Made by a program: the position numbers and the translations under genes. A stretch of DNA of 64,000 nt from Stutzerimonas stutzeri (lineage in GTDB: Bacteria > Pseudomonadota > Gammaproteobacteria > Pseudomonadales > Pseudomonadaceae), in contig NZ_JYHV01000016.1 in the NCBI RefSeq assembly GCF_000952685.1, forward strand, positions 54,756 to 118,755, in the 5' to 3' direction. Below, piece after piece: positions 42,227 to 50,909 of the stretch. The notes under the pieces were generated by a model. The model did no database searches. It was not told the DNA's origin and was given only the letters and a program-made list of their open reading frames with translations. Position 1 is the stretch's first letter. Every line of letters starts with the position of its first letter.

Positions 42227-43909
42227 TTAATGCACAGCGGCATCCTGCTGCTGCGTGCGGCGTGGGTTATCGCTGATTTCCGTGATACGCCCTGCGCTCA
42301 TCCGTAGCAGGCGATCGGCCACATCGAAGTAGCGATCGTCGTGAGAAATCACGATCAGGGTACGGCCTTGCGCGCGCAGTTCCGGCAGCAGCTCGGTGTA
42401 GAAAATCCGGCGGAACTCCGGGTCCTGGTCGGCCGCCCATTCGTCGAACACCAGCACTGGGCGCTTTTCCAGCCAAGCCTGGACCAGGGCCAGACGCTTG
42501 CGCTGGCCTGTGGAGAGATCGATGGTGGAGTAGTTGTGCCCATCCAGCGTGACCTTGTGGGCGATTTCCAGACGCTCCAGATAGCGACTGGCTTCGACGG
42601 GGATGTCTTCGCTTTCTTTGAGCAGATCTTCGAAAAGGAAATAGTCGGCAAAAATCGTGGTGAACAGCTGACGATAGTCATCGCGGTTGCTGTCCGTCAC
42701 CGCCTCACCGTTGACCCGTAGCTCGCCGGCCTGAGGCACGTAAAGGCCAAGCAGAAGCTTGATCATGGTGGTTTTTCCGCAGCCGTTCTCGCCGGCGATG
42801 AAAAGGATCTCGCCGGGACGCACGGTCAGGTCCAACGGGCCGACACCAAAGCCCTGGCTACCGTCCTCGGTGGGGTAGTGGTAGTGCAAACCGCGTAGCT
42901 CTATACCTTGCATGGGCATCGCTGGACGACCGTCGTCACGCAGCAGCAGGTTGGGCTCCGGAGACGAGAAACGTACCGAAAGCTCGGCGATGCGACGGAA
43001 AGCGACTTGCGCGCGGCTGACGATGGGCAGTTGGCCGATCAGGTGTTCCAACGGGCCTTTCATATACAGCAGCACGAGGATGAATCCGCTCAGAGTGGCC
43101 TTGTCGGTGCTTGGCCAGATCGTCTGGTAGGCCAGGGCCACGCCGATGACGATGAAGAACAGCGTCGAACCGAAGCCCTTTGCAATTACGAACAGGTTGA
43201 TCGAGCTGACCTGGATGTCGCAGATGCGGTCGGCAGTGCCCTGCAAGCGCTCACTGTAATGCTGGAAGCGCCGTGGGCGGCTGATCCGCAGCTCCTTGGC
43301 GCCTTCGGCCATGGCCCGGTAGTGCTTCTGCAACTCATCCTCTTCGTCACGCGCCTCGAAGAAGCCACGAATGCCCTTGCTACGCGCGACATATTGCACA
43401 GCGCTACCGATCACGATGGCCAGCGCGGTAGCCAGAAACATCGGCAACGACAATGATGCGAGGTACCCCAAGCAGCCGATGCTGACGGTGAAGGAAACGG
43501 CCAGCGGCGCGAAGGCAAAGGCGAAGTCGCTGATGGTGTCGATGTCATGGGTTAACACCGGAATCAAGCGGTGGCTGCGGTAGCGCTCGATCTGATCGAT
43601 GGGGGCCGAAATGATCTTGCTACCCAGATCCTTACGCAAACGGGCGATGACGTGTTGCCCGACATAGTTGGTGCCGATGTCAGATACGACCGAGCCCAGT
43701 AGGGCCATCAGGCACAGGCCGGCAAAACCCAGCAACAGGCCGCTCTGCAGACCTTCATCGGAATGCAGGCTGTAATTGATGGTGGCCAGCAGTGCGGTGA
43801 TGCTGGCGCCACCGAGCATGCCGAGCAGCGTGGCGCCAAGCAGTTGCGGTCCGAACGGACGAAGGAGCCTGAAGAGTTCGCGGAGCGTGCTGTTCGTGGA
43901 TGTCTGCAT
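42227..43909 (-). CDS. pvdE: PvdE-like cyclic-peptide/siderophore ABC exporter
   Basis: The 560-aa half-transporter has an N-terminal membrane domain of six segments (about 20-290) and a nucleotide-binding domain. Walker A is FIAGENGCGKTTMIKLLLG; the signature is DLSTGQRKRLALVQAWLEK; Walker B is VLVFDEWAADQDPEFRR, followed by the switch in LIVISHDDRYFDVADRLL. STGQRKRLA and DEWAADQDPEFR are hallmarks of PvdE, which moves the acylated ferribactin precursor into the periplasm for maturation. Length is close to P. aeruginosa PvdE (549 aa). It is 88 bp upstream of the receptor gene. Confidence 0.93.
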   Translation of the reverse strand: MQTSTNSTLRELFRLLRPFGPQLLGATLLGMLGGASITALLATINYSLHSDEGLQSGLLLGFAGLCLMALLGSVVSDIGTNYVGQHVIARLRKDLGSKIISAPIDQIERYRSHRLIPVLTHDIDTISDFAFAFAPLAVSFTVSIGCLGYLASLSLPMFLATALAIVIGSAVQYVARSKGIRGFFEARDEEDELQKHYRAMAEGAKELRISRPRRFQHYSERLQGTADRICDIQVSSINLFVIAKGFGSTLFFIVIGVALAYQTIWPSTDKATLSGFILVLLYMKGPLEHLIGQLPIVSRAQVAFRRIAELSVRFSSPEPNLLLRDDGRPAMPMQGIELRGLHYHYPTEDGSQGFGVGPLDLTVRPGEILFIAGENGCGKTTMIKLLLGLYVPQAGELRVNGEAVTDSNRDDYRQLFTTIFADYFLFEDLLKESEDIPVEASRYLERLEIAHKVTLDGHNYSTIDLSTGQRKRLALVQAWLEKRPVLVFDEWAADQDPEFRRIFYTELLPELRAQGRTLIVISHDDRYFDVADRLLRMSAGRITEISDNPRRTQQQDAAVH

Positions 43910-44051
43910 CGTTGGGTCCTAACAGGGGATCGTCACCAGCCAGGTGGCGGTAAATCCGAATCGTTCCTGTTAAGACGTATGAAGCGATAAAAAACTGAAT
44001 AAAAAAGATTGGGTTTGTTCGTCAGCCCGACGCCAATAAGGGAAGGGCGGC

Positions 44052-45059
44052 TCAGGGCCGCTTGTTTCGGCTTACCAGGACTGTGCTGCCATCGTCTCGT
44101 CGTGTGAGCTCAACCGGCAGGACTACGGGTAGCGAGTCGATCAGCGCGCGCAGGTCGTTGGTCTGGTAAACCCCTCCGATCCGCATGCCGGCTGCTTCGT
44201 CGTCGCCGAGGCTGGCAGGCTTATCCAGATAGCGATTGATCAGCGGCAGCGCGCTGCTCAAAGGCAGATCGTCCAGCACCAGTTTGCCTTCGATCCAGGC
44301 TATCGCGCCGGCTGGGGCCACCTGATTCACCTCGATTCGCCGGCTGGCCTGGGTGTAGCGCGCTTGCATGCCTGGCATGAGCTGTGCGCTGTTGCCGCTC
44401 ACGCCTTCGGGTGGGTGCAGCGTCACCGAGCCGTCCAGCAGCGTGACGAGCAATTGCTGGGGATTGGTCCAGACGTTGAAACGGGTGCCGGTGACGCGCA
44501 CCTGGCCGTTGTCGGTATGCACGGTGAAGGGTTGCGCTCGGTCGTGACGGACTTCGAAGAACGCTTCACCACCACCGTTCAGCCAGACACTGCGGCGGTC
44601 GCGGTAGCTGGCGAAAAACAGCCGAGTATGGCTGTTGAGCTGAACGTGCGAGTTATCGGCGAGGATGACCTGGCGCGGTGCGTCTTCGGCTGTGTAATAG
44701 CCGACCCGAGAAGGAAGGAGGCTTGCCGACCAGCCAGCCGACCACAGTGTGGCGACCGTTAGCACCAGTACCGCTGCGGCCGCGGCGATACGCCCCGGAT
44801 CGCGCCGTCGACGTGGACGAACCGGCGGCGTGGTTGGATGCGCAAGGGCGGAAGCGCCGGCCGGTTTCAAACCTTCTGCCAACTGCCAGATGGCCAGCAT
44901 CGCATCGTACTCGGCGCGGTGACGCGGATCTTCTGCGACCCAGCGAGCAAAGTCCCGACGCTCTTCGTCAGTGCAATCCTTATCGTGCAGACGTGTGCAC
45001 CAGAGCGCGGCCTCGGCGCTCAGGCGGTCATCGTCAGAAGGGAGCGGGTTGCCAATCAT
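44052..45059 (-). CDS. FecR-family anti-sigma/signal transducer
   Basis: The 335-aa protein has a cytosolic N-terminal DUF4880-type domain (AALWCTRLHDKDCTDEERRD, then FARWVAEDPRHRAEYDAMLA), one membrane segment at about 90-112 (IAAAAAVLVLTVATLWSAGW), a FecR domain (ADNSHVQLNSHTRLFFASYR, then VRVTGTRFNVWTNPQQLLVT) and a C-terminal receptor-contact domain. It reads the STN domain of the receptor and controls the sigma factor encoded divergently. Usually fecI and fecR run in the same direction; here they face away from each other. Confidence 0.93.
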   Translation of the reverse strand: MIGNPLPSDDDRLSAEAALWCTRLHDKDCTDEERRDFARWVAEDPRHRAEYDAMLAIWQLAEGLKPAGASALAHPTTPPVRPRRRRDPGRIAAAAAVLVLTVATLWSAGWSASLLPSRVGYYTAEDAPRQVILADNSHVQLNSHTRLFFASYRDRRSVWLNGGGEAFFEVRHDRAQPFTVHTDNGQVRVTGTRFNVWTNPQQLLVTLLDGSVTLHPPEGVSGNSAQLMPGMQARYTQASRRIEVNQVAPAGAIAWIEGKLVLDDLPLSSALPLINRYLDKPASLGDDEAAGMRIGGVYQTNDLRALIDSLPVVLPVELTRRDDGSTVLVSRNKRP

Positions 45060-45098
45060 TCGAGAAGTTCCGGAAGCGCTAACACGCTTTCATTTCAG

Positions 45099-45117
45099 AA
45101 AAATGCGAGTGATTATA
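45099..45117 (+). promoter_or_regulatory. Weak Fur-box candidate before fecI/fecR
   Basis: By eye this 19-mer matches the Fur consensus at 11 of 19 positions (AATGCGAGTGATTAT core). It lies in the divergent fecR-fecI region, where Fur control would be expected. Confidence 0.4.
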
Positions 45118-45218
45118 AGTACGGGGTGACATGGACTGCCAGCATGCATCCGCAAGATGCGTCACGCCCGAAACCTGCATGGGGCGGTTTCGGGCGGGAA
45201 CGCCGAAGGGAAGCCGTT

Positions 45219-45695
45219 GTGATCCGTCATTATCAGGAACTCGTCCATTACCTCAGTCGCCTGCTCGGCGATCGCCAGGTCGCCACTGACCTGGCTCATG
45301 ACGCTTTTGTGCGTCTGCTCGATCGTAAGGCCGGGAGCGACATCGAGCAGCCTCGTGCCTTCCTTTTCAAGACCGCTACCAATCTCAGCATTGATATGCA
45401 TCGCCGCACCCGCGTGCGACGCAACGAACCGCTCGACAGCCTCGATCACGAAGAATGGCTGGATGAGCGCGACCCGGAGGGGAACGCCATCCAGGCCCAG
45501 CAATTGAAGCTGTTGCGGCGGGCGCTGGAGGAACTGCCGGCCCCTTGCCGGGAGGCCTTCTTGTTGCGCAAGGTGGAGGGTTGCTCTCACATGGAAATCG
45601 CCGAACGCCTTTCCCTTTCGCGCGACATGGTGGAAAAGCACATCGTCAATGCGATGAAGCACTGTCGTGTCCGACTGCTCAGCTGGACGCGATAA
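45219..45695 (+). CDS. FecI-like ECF sigma factor
   Basis: GTG 45219 is preferred (GAAGGGAAG upstream); the ATG at 45144 adds residues without family likeness. The 158-aa protein has sigma region 2 (LVHYLSRLLGDRQVATDLAH, then DAFVRLLDR and FLFKTATNLSIDMHRRTRVR) and region 4 (LEELPAPCREAFLLRKVEGC, then IAERLSLSRDMVEKHIVNAM). The LFKTATNL..D..RR and REAFLL...G patterns are those of FecI/FoxI/FiuI sigmas. It should transcribe the receptor gene when the siderophore is bound. Confidence 0.93.
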   Translation: MIRHYQELVHYLSRLLGDRQVATDLAHDAFVRLLDRKAGSDIEQPRAFLFKTATNLSIDMHRRTRVRRNEPLDSLDHEEWLDERDPEGNAIQAQQLKLLRRALEELPAPCREAFLLRKVEGCSHMEIAERLSLSRDMVEKHIVNAMKHCRVRLLSWTR

Positions 45696-45725
45696 TTTCT
45701 GCTCGTTCTGACCGCTATCCCTGTT

Positions 45726-45744
45726 CGTAATGAGAATGATTTAA
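45726..45744 (+). promoter_or_regulatory. Fur-box candidate before pvdA
   Basis: The 19-mer around TAATGAGAATGATT matches the Fur consensus at 12 of 19 positions, counted by eye. It abuts the PvdS-type -35 element that starts at 45742. Confidence 0.5.
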
Positions 45745-45765
45745 ATTTCTCGCCTTCTGCCTCGT
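45742..45765 (+). promoter_or_regulatory. PvdS-type iron-starvation (IS) box before pvdA
   Basis: TAAAT (45742-45746), 16 bp, then CGT (45763-45765). This equals the published PvdS promoter pattern TAAAT-N16/17-CGT exactly. It lies 110 bp before the pvdA start, and a PvdS-like sigma is encoded at 50025. Confidence 0.8.
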
Positions 45766-45874
45766 CTTTTCTTCAAAGCCGCTTTCACCCCGTCGACATC
45801 ACGGCGGAGGCGCGCTTCCGGTGGTCGCCGCGTACGCGTCGGCCCGTGGTAAACGGCTAGAGGACACAGGCACC

Positions 45875-47200
45875 ATGACTCAATTGATCGCTCCAACGTA
45901 TGACGTGCTGGGCATCGGCTTCGGCCCTTCCAACCTGGCGCTGGCCATCGCCCTGCAGGAGCAGACCCAGCGCCAGAAGCGCGATTGCCACATGTTGTTT
46001 CTTGACAGGCAGCAGGACTATCGCTGGCATGGCAATACGCTGGTGGCGCAAAGCGAATTGCAGATTTCCTTTCTCAAGGACTTGGTGACCCTGCGCAATC
46101 CCACCAGCCCCTACAGCTTCGTCAACTACCTGCACGAGCAGGGCAGGCTGATCGATTTCATCAACCTTGGCACCTTTTATCCATGCCGTCTGGAGTACAA
46201 CGACTACTTGCGCTGGGTGGGGCGCCAGTTCGCCGACCAGTGCGCCTATGGCGAGACGGTGACACGTGTCGAGCCGGTCTCCGGCGCTCAGGGCATCGAT
46301 CGGCTCAAGGTGATGTCCACCGATACTCAGGGGCGTGAGCATTTTCGTCTGGCGCGCTCCATCGTCCTTAGTACCGGCGGCACGCCGCGTATCCCCGAAG
46401 CCTTTGTCCACCTGCGCAACGATGCCCGCGTCTTTCATCACGCCCGTTATCTGGAGTGCATGGCGCAGCAACGCTGCACGCGCCATGAGCCGATGCGCAT
46501 CGCGGTGGTCGGTGGCGGTCAGAGCGCGGCCGAGGCGTTCATCGATCTGAACGACAGCTTCCCGTCCGTGCAGGTGGATATGATTCTTCGCGCCGCGGTC
46601 CTGAAACCGGCTGACGACAGTCCCTTCGTCAACGAGATATTCGCGCCGAACTACACCGATCTGGTATTCAACGAGCCGGAAAGCGAACGCGAGAAGCTGA
46701 TTCAGGAGTATCACAACACCAACTATTCGGTCGTCGATCTGGATTTGATCGAGCGCATCTACGGCATCTTCTATCGCCAGAAAGTCGCCAATGACGCACG
46801 CCATGGCTTCCTATGCCGCCGCTCGGTGGAAGCGGCCCGCGCCGATGCGAACGGCGTCGAGCTGACCCTCTGCGACAGCGCCACCGGTATGGTGGAGAAC
46901 CGTCGCTACGATGCGGTGATTCTTGCCACCGGTTACGAACGCACCTCACATCGCGAACTGCTCGCGCCGCTGCAGGAGTATCTGGGCGACTTCAGCGTCG
47001 GGCGCGACTACCGGATGCGTGCCGACGCACGCTTGCGGGCCGGGATCTATCTGCAAGGGTTCAGTCAGGACAGCCACGGTCTCAGCGATACCCTGCTGTC
47101 GGTATTACCGATGCGCGCCGAGGAAATCGCCGTTTCGCTGTTCGACAGCCTTCCGGCGGTCGCGGCGGTACCGCATGCCCGAGCCGCGGAAAGCGCCTGA
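45875..47200 (+). CDS. pvdA: L-ornithine N5-monooxygenase
   Basis: ATG 45875 is preferred over 45821 since it gives the usual N-terminus just before the FAD motif. The 441-aa protein matches PvdA (443 aa): FAD-binding GIGFGPSN at 13-20, the KDLVTLRNPTSPYSFVNYL substrate region, NADPH-binding VVGGGQSAAEAF from about 211, and the ATGYER motif at 351. It uses NADPH, FAD and O2 to hydroxylate ornithine on its side-chain amine, the first step to hydroxamate groups. Its promoter carries Fur and IS boxes. Confidence 0.97.
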   Translation: MTQLIAPTYDVLGIGFGPSNLALAIALQEQTQRQKRDCHMLFLDRQQDYRWHGNTLVAQSELQISFLKDLVTLRNPTSPYSFVNYLHEQGRLIDFINLGTFYPCRLEYNDYLRWVGRQFADQCAYGETVTRVEPVSGAQGIDRLKVMSTDTQGREHFRLARSIVLSTGGTPRIPEAFVHLRNDARVFHHARYLECMAQQRCTRHEPMRIAVVGGGQSAAEAFIDLNDSFPSVQVDMILRAAVLKPADDSPFVNEIFAPNYTDLVFNEPESEREKLIQEYHNTNYSVVDLDLIERIYGIFYRQKVANDARHGFLCRRSVEAARADANGVELTLCDSATGMVENRRYDAVILATGYERTSHRELLAPLQEYLGDFSVGRDYRMRADARLRAGIYLQGFSQDSHGLSDTLLSVLPMRAEEIAVSLFDSLPAVAAVPHARAAESA

Positions 47201-47305
47201 GGATTGCTCGGCGCGTCTGCTATTCGAGTCGTTCGGTGACGACTGTCATCGAGCGACTAATTTTTTCAGGCGCTCGTTCGTCTTGAGTTTTTCGAGGTAA
47301 TACAC

Positions 47306-48286
47306 ATGACCAGTTGCTCCATTCCATTGCCTGATGGCCGACGGTTGCTCGTCGATGGCGGCGAACACGCGCTCAGCCTGCTGGTCGACGATCAAACGCT
47401 GGGTCGAGCCGAGCGTCAGAACGATTCCTGGCGACTATCGGCTATCAATATGCCGCCGGCGGTCTGGGCGCTGGCCTACCAGGCGTTCGCCAGCGATCCG
47501 CTGTGCCAACGACTGGTGCTGAGAATGGATGAGTGTCCGGCGGAACTGCTGCACAGCGGCCTGCTCAACCGGGACTCGAGCGGTACCTGGCAAGTGGAGC
47601 GGGCGACGTTCTGGCAGTTACCGGCACCCTGGCGCCTCGGTCCGGCCAGCGAAGGCTATCCGCAACGCTTGCGCATAACCGACGGCAAGCGTCATCCGCT
47701 GCGTCCGCCAAAGCCTGGCGGTGAACTGTACCGGCGTTTCGATGTACGTCTAGGCAGTTGGATTTCGTTTCGTGCGCTGGATATCGACACCGACCTGGAA
47801 CGCTTTAGCCGCTGGCAGAACCAGCCACGCGTCGCGGCGTTCTGGCAGGAGGAAGGTAGCCTCGAGCAGCATCGGCAGTACCTGGAAAAGGTCGCGGCCG
47901 ATCCCCATACGCTGGCCCTTATAGGCTGCTTCGACGGCCAGCCGTTCGGCTACTTCGAGGCCTACTGGGCCAAGGAGGACCGCATCGCGCCGTTCTACTC
48001 GGCCGACGACTACGACCGGGGCATTCATATGCTGGTGGGGGAAGACGCGCACCGTGGCCCGCACAAGGTTGAAAGCTGGCTGCCGTCTCTGATTCATTAC
48101 CTGCTGCTGGATGATCCCCGTACCCAACGCATCGTTGCCGAGCCGCGGGCCGACAACGCCCGGATGATCGAGCACATGCAGCGTCTGGGTTTTTGGCAGG
48201 AGAAAGAGTTCGATTTTCCGCACAAGCGCGCCGCGCTGATGGTGCAGAGTCGTGAACGTTTCTTCGAGCGATGCCGCTTGTGCTGA
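47306..48286 (+). CDS. IucB-like GNAT N-acyltransferase for hydroxyornithine
   Basis: The 326-aa protein has an N-terminal extension and a C-terminal GNAT domain. The GNAT part has the siderophore acyltransferase sequence FSRWQNQPRVAAFWQEEGSL, then FGYFEAYWAKEDRIAPFY, DRGIHMLVGEDAHRGPH and RIVAEPRADNARMIEHMQRL ending GFWQEKEFDFPHKRAALM. This is the IucB/RhbD/PvdYII pattern of acetylases acting on N-hydroxylated side chains. Right after pvdA, it probably turns N5-hydroxyornithine into the N5-acyl (likely acetyl) hydroxamate. Confidence 0.9.
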   Translation: MTSCSIPLPDGRRLLVDGGEHALSLLVDDQTLGRAERQNDSWRLSAINMPPAVWALAYQAFASDPLCQRLVLRMDECPAELLHSGLLNRDSSGTWQVERATFWQLPAPWRLGPASEGYPQRLRITDGKRHPLRPPKPGGELYRRFDVRLGSWISFRALDIDTDLERFSRWQNQPRVAAFWQEEGSLEQHRQYLEKVAADPHTLALIGCFDGQPFGYFEAYWAKEDRIAPFYSADDYDRGIHMLVGEDAHRGPHKVESWLPSLIHYLLLDDPRTQRIVAEPRADNARMIEHMQRLGFWQEKEFDFPHKRAALMVQSRERFFERCRLC

Positions 48287-48317
48287 GTCGCACGCTCTGC
48301 GTTTACCGGGAGCGGCA

Positions 48318-49070
48318 ATGATCGCCGCGCTCGCGCCCCTGTATATCGGCGAGTTCGCCAGCTACCGCGACGTCCTGACGACCCGGGACGACGCGCGCGC
48401 GTCGATACCCGCGCCCCTGTTGCTGCAACCGGCTCGGCTCGATGCGATCTTCCAGCGTTTCGACCCGCTGCATACCGGGCAAGACCGTCGTGCGCTGGCC
48501 TCGCAGTGGTCCAAATACTACTTGGTTCGCTTGATTCCGCCGGTTGTGGCCGCCGCCCTGGTGCTCGGTTGGCGTCTGCCGTTGGCTTTCGATGACGTCG
48601 AGGTGGTGCTGGACGAACAAGGTCTGCCGCACGCGTTCAAACTGCCCGCTGAGGGCGGCCCTTTCAGCACGCCGCCAAACGATCCGTTCCAGCGTTTCGG
48701 CGAGCTGATCGACGCGAATCTGCAGCCCTTCATTCAGGGGTTGGCATCGGAGGTGCGTCTGTCGCCCAAGGTGCTGTGGAGCAGCGCGGGCAATTATCTG
48801 GAGTGGTTTATTGGTGAGATGGCCAAGGCGCTACCGGGGGCGGTGCTGACCCATGGTCATGAGCTGCTGTCGAGCGAGCGCCGCCCCGATGGCCGCCGCA
48901 ATCCGCTGTTCCGGCCTGTTCGTTACGTGGAGGTCAGCCCGGCGTTGCGCCCGGATGGTCTCTGGCGTCAACGTCGGGTCTGTTGCATTCGGTATCGGCT
49001 GGAACATTTCGAGCATTGTGACAACTGTCCACTACTGGACCAGCCGCCAGCCTATGTGAGCGATCTGTAG
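48318..49070 (+). CDS. fhuF: FhuF-like ferric siderophore reductase
   Basis: ATG 48318 (GGAG at 48309-48312) is preferred; ATG 48252 lies inside the previous gene. The 250-aa protein ends with the FhuF iron-sulfur motif Cys222-Cys223-x10-Cys234-x2-Cys237, encoded in WRQRRVCCIRYRLEHFEHC. Upstream VLWSSAGNYLEWFIGEM is also typical. FhuF is a cytosolic [2Fe-2S] reductase that frees iron from hydroxamate siderophores. It converges on the ATPase gene (48 bp between stops). Confidence 0.92.
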   Translation: MIAALAPLYIGEFASYRDVLTTRDDARASIPAPLLLQPARLDAIFQRFDPLHTGQDRRALASQWSKYYLVRLIPPVVAAALVLGWRLPLAFDDVEVVLDEQGLPHAFKLPAEGGPFSTPPNDPFQRFGELIDANLQPFIQGLASEVRLSPKVLWSSAGNYLEWFIGEMAKALPGAVLTHGHELLSSERRPDGRRNPLFRPVRYVEVSPALRPDGLWRQRRVCCIRYRLEHFEHCDNCPLLDQPPAYVSDL

Positions 49071-49118
49071 CCACTCAGCGCTGGCGGGGCAGGGCGCAGT
49101 CTGGTGGCGGGCCGCTGC

Positions 49119-49886
49119 TCAATGCACGTAGCAGATCGGCGAGCCGTCCGCTGGATTGGCCAGCACACCCATGGAAATGCCGTAGATGCGCTCCAGGGTT
49201 TCGCCGTGCATGAGCTTGGTCGGGCTCCCTTGGGCCAGCAGTCGACCGCCGTGCAACGCCAGCAGGTCGTCGCAGTAGCGCGCCGCCATATTGATATCGT
49301 GCAACACCACCAGCACGCCGAGACCGAGCTGGCGGCTGAGATCCTGAACGCGCGACAGGACTTCCACCTGGTGGGCGATATCCAGCGCTGAAGTGGGCTC
49401 GTCCAGTAGCAGATAGCGGGTGTTCTGGGCCAGCAACATGGCCAGCCAGACACGTTGACGCTCGCCACCGGACAATTGATCCACCAGGCGCTCGGCGAAG
49501 GCGCTGGTGTCGGTCAGTTCGAGCGCACGTTCCACTTGGGCGCGATCTTCGCTGGTGAAGCGTCCGAGCGCGCCATGCCAGGGGTAGCGACCGAAACCCA
49601 CCAGTTCCCGAACGGTCAGCCCATCGGTTTGTGGCAGCTGCTGCGGCAGGTAAGCGACCTGTTGGGCGAACTCGCGCTGGCTCCAGTCCGATAGGGCCTT
49701 GCCGTCGAGACGGATATGTCCGCTGCTGGGCAATTGCTGTCGGGCCAGCAGCTTGATCAGCGTGGACTTGCCGGAGCCGTTGTGGCCGATCAGACCGACC
49801 ATGCGTCCGGAGGGGATGCCTAGGCTCAGAGGGTACAAGAGGGTGCGTTCAGGAATACTGAAGCTGACGCTTTCCAGTTCGAACAT
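49119..49886 (-). CDS. fhuC: FhuC-like ferric-siderophore ABC ATPase
   Basis: ATG 49886 is chosen; ATG 49898 is a possible start four codons earlier. The roughly 255-aa protein has Walker A GLIGHNGSGKSTLIKLLA, Q-loop VAYLPQQLPQTDGLTVREL, signature QLSGGERQRVWLAMLLAQNT and Walker B RYLLLDEPTSALD, then the switch in VVLHDINMAARYCD. GFGRYPWHGALGRF is typical of FhuC/FecE ATPases. It would power the FhuB/FhuD importer encoded 10 kb away. A Fur box precedes it. Confidence 0.94.
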   Translation of the reverse strand: MFELESVSFSIPERTLLYPLSLGIPSGRMVGLIGHNGSGKSTLIKLLARQQLPSSGHIRLDGKALSDWSQREFAQQVAYLPQQLPQTDGLTVRELVGFGRYPWHGALGRFTSEDRAQVERALELTDTSAFAERLVDQLSGGERQRVWLAMLLAQNTRYLLLDEPTSALDIAHQVEVLSRVQDLSRQLGLGVLVVLHDINMAARYCDDLLALHGGRLLAQGSPTKLMHGETLERIYGISMGVLANPADGSPICYVH

Positions 49887-49929
49887 GGGTCCATCCACCG
49901 GATATTTTCGGGAAGCCGGATAGCCTAAT

Positions 49930-49948
49930 TCAAATGCTAATGGTTATC
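49930..49948 (-). promoter_or_regulatory. Fur box before fhuC
   Basis: The 19-mer AAATGCTAATGGTTATC plus two leading bases matches the Fur consensus at 13 of 19 positions by eye. It lies 44 bp before the chosen fhuC start and shares its flanks (CAAATG, TTATCAATT) with the box before pvdS. Confidence 0.65.
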
Positions 49949-50024
49949 AATTTTGGCGAAAGATGCCTACATCGTTTTCCCGAGCTCCGTGAGTACCGTC
50001 TAGGGCCCATCCGCTTGGCGATGC

Positions 50025-50561
50025 TCAGGATTCCTTTCGCTCCATCTTCTTGAGGGCATGCCGGCAATGGATCAGCGTGTCGCGCACCATGAAGTTCACC
50101 AGCGTTGGCGAGACCCCCAGCTCAGCAGCGATCGCGCTCTGCGTTTTGCCCTGCAATCGGTACATCTCGAAGGCGTACCGGGTGCGTTCCGGTAGTTGTG
50201 CGAGGGCGTCGGAGAGTGCTTCCAGTGTCTGCCGGCTTTCGTGAAGGCCTTCCGGCGATGCCCCTGAGGCGCAGACATAGAGACCTTCTTCCTCACTGCC
50301 GCAATAGCGCTTTTCCAGGGCCTGACGTCGATAGCGGTCAATGGCCAGGTTGCGTACTACGCGCAGCAGGTAACTGATCTGGGAGTGGGGGCTGGGAACC
50401 GCGGCCGCACCGCGCAGCTTCAAATAGGCATCATGCACCACGTCTTCGGCGTGGCTGCGACACCCGAGAATGCGCGCCGCCGCGTTGATGAAGGTCTGCC
50501 TGTTCGTGACGAACATGTCATTCAGGGCCGGATGCTGCTCTGCTGAAATTGTTTTTGGCAT
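50025..50561 (-). CDS. pvdS: PvdS-like iron-starvation sigma factor
   Basis: The 178-aa protein (P. aeruginosa PvdS is 187 aa) has region 2 with AARILGCRSHAEDVVHDAYL, then SQISYLLRVVRNLAIDRYRR followed by QALEKRYCGSEEEGL, and region 4 with ALAQLPERTRYAFEMYRLQG and then ELGVSPTLVNFMVRDTLIHC. GCRS-AEDVV, VRNLAID-YR-QALE-, EEEGL, RTRYAFEMYRL and GVSPTLVNFM are PvdS hallmarks. It directs RNA polymerase to IS-box promoters of siderophore biosynthesis genes. A strong Fur box in the divergent upstream region indicates iron repression. Confidence 0.95.
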   Translation of the reverse strand: MPKTISAEQHPALNDMFVTNRQTFINAAARILGCRSHAEDVVHDAYLKLRGAAAVPSPHSQISYLLRVVRNLAIDRYRRQALEKRYCGSEEEGLYVCASGASPEGLHESRQTLEALSDALAQLPERTRYAFEMYRLQGKTQSAIAAELGVSPTLVNFMVRDTLIHCRHALKKMERKES

Positions 50562-50683
50562 GTGAAATTTCCTGTACGACGCGAAGGCGGACGTCCATAT
50601 CGGTTGGACTTGTCCTGGGCAGTTGAGCGAACCGCCCGCTCAGCCTGGCCCACCTGTACTGGCTTGAAGGCGAGCAATCTAGT

Positions 50684-50702
50684 CCAAATGATAATACTTA
50701 TC
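50684..50702 (-). promoter_or_regulatory. Fur box before pvdS
   Basis: The 19-mer with core AAATGATAATACTTATC matches the Fur consensus at 14 of 19 positions by eye, the best of the region. It lies 123 bp before the pvdS start in the 348-bp pvdS-mbtH divergent gap. Confidence 0.75.
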
Positions 50703-50804
50703 AATTCAGATCTTAGTTGCTTTCTGCTGAATGGCAGCGTTCGTCGGACTCTCGCTCGTGCTGCATGTTCCATTGTGTTGAGAATAAATCTCATACGCGA
50801 AGGC

Positions 50805-50828
50805 TAACTATTCCGCTCGCTCCTTCGT
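50805..50828 (+). promoter_or_regulatory. PvdS-type IS box (variant) before mbtH-pvdL
   Basis: TAACT (50805-50809), 16 bp, then CGT (50826-50828): one mismatch to TAAAT-N16-CGT. The sequence around CGT (CTTCGTCTTC) closely resembles that of the pvdA box (CCTCGTCTTT). It lies 81 bp before mbtH. Confidence 0.6.
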
Positions 50829-50909
50829 CTTCATCGGAAAGCGGCCAACAGGTGCTCTGCCACCGTGCCGCCCGATCAACCGCCCCGTACGGGGAGAAGG
50901 AGAGTACAG

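Noticed and set aside
48252..48317. ATG 48252 as start of fhuF
   Set aside because: It lies within the acyltransferase gene without a ribosome site; ATG 48318 has GGAG and gives the usual length.
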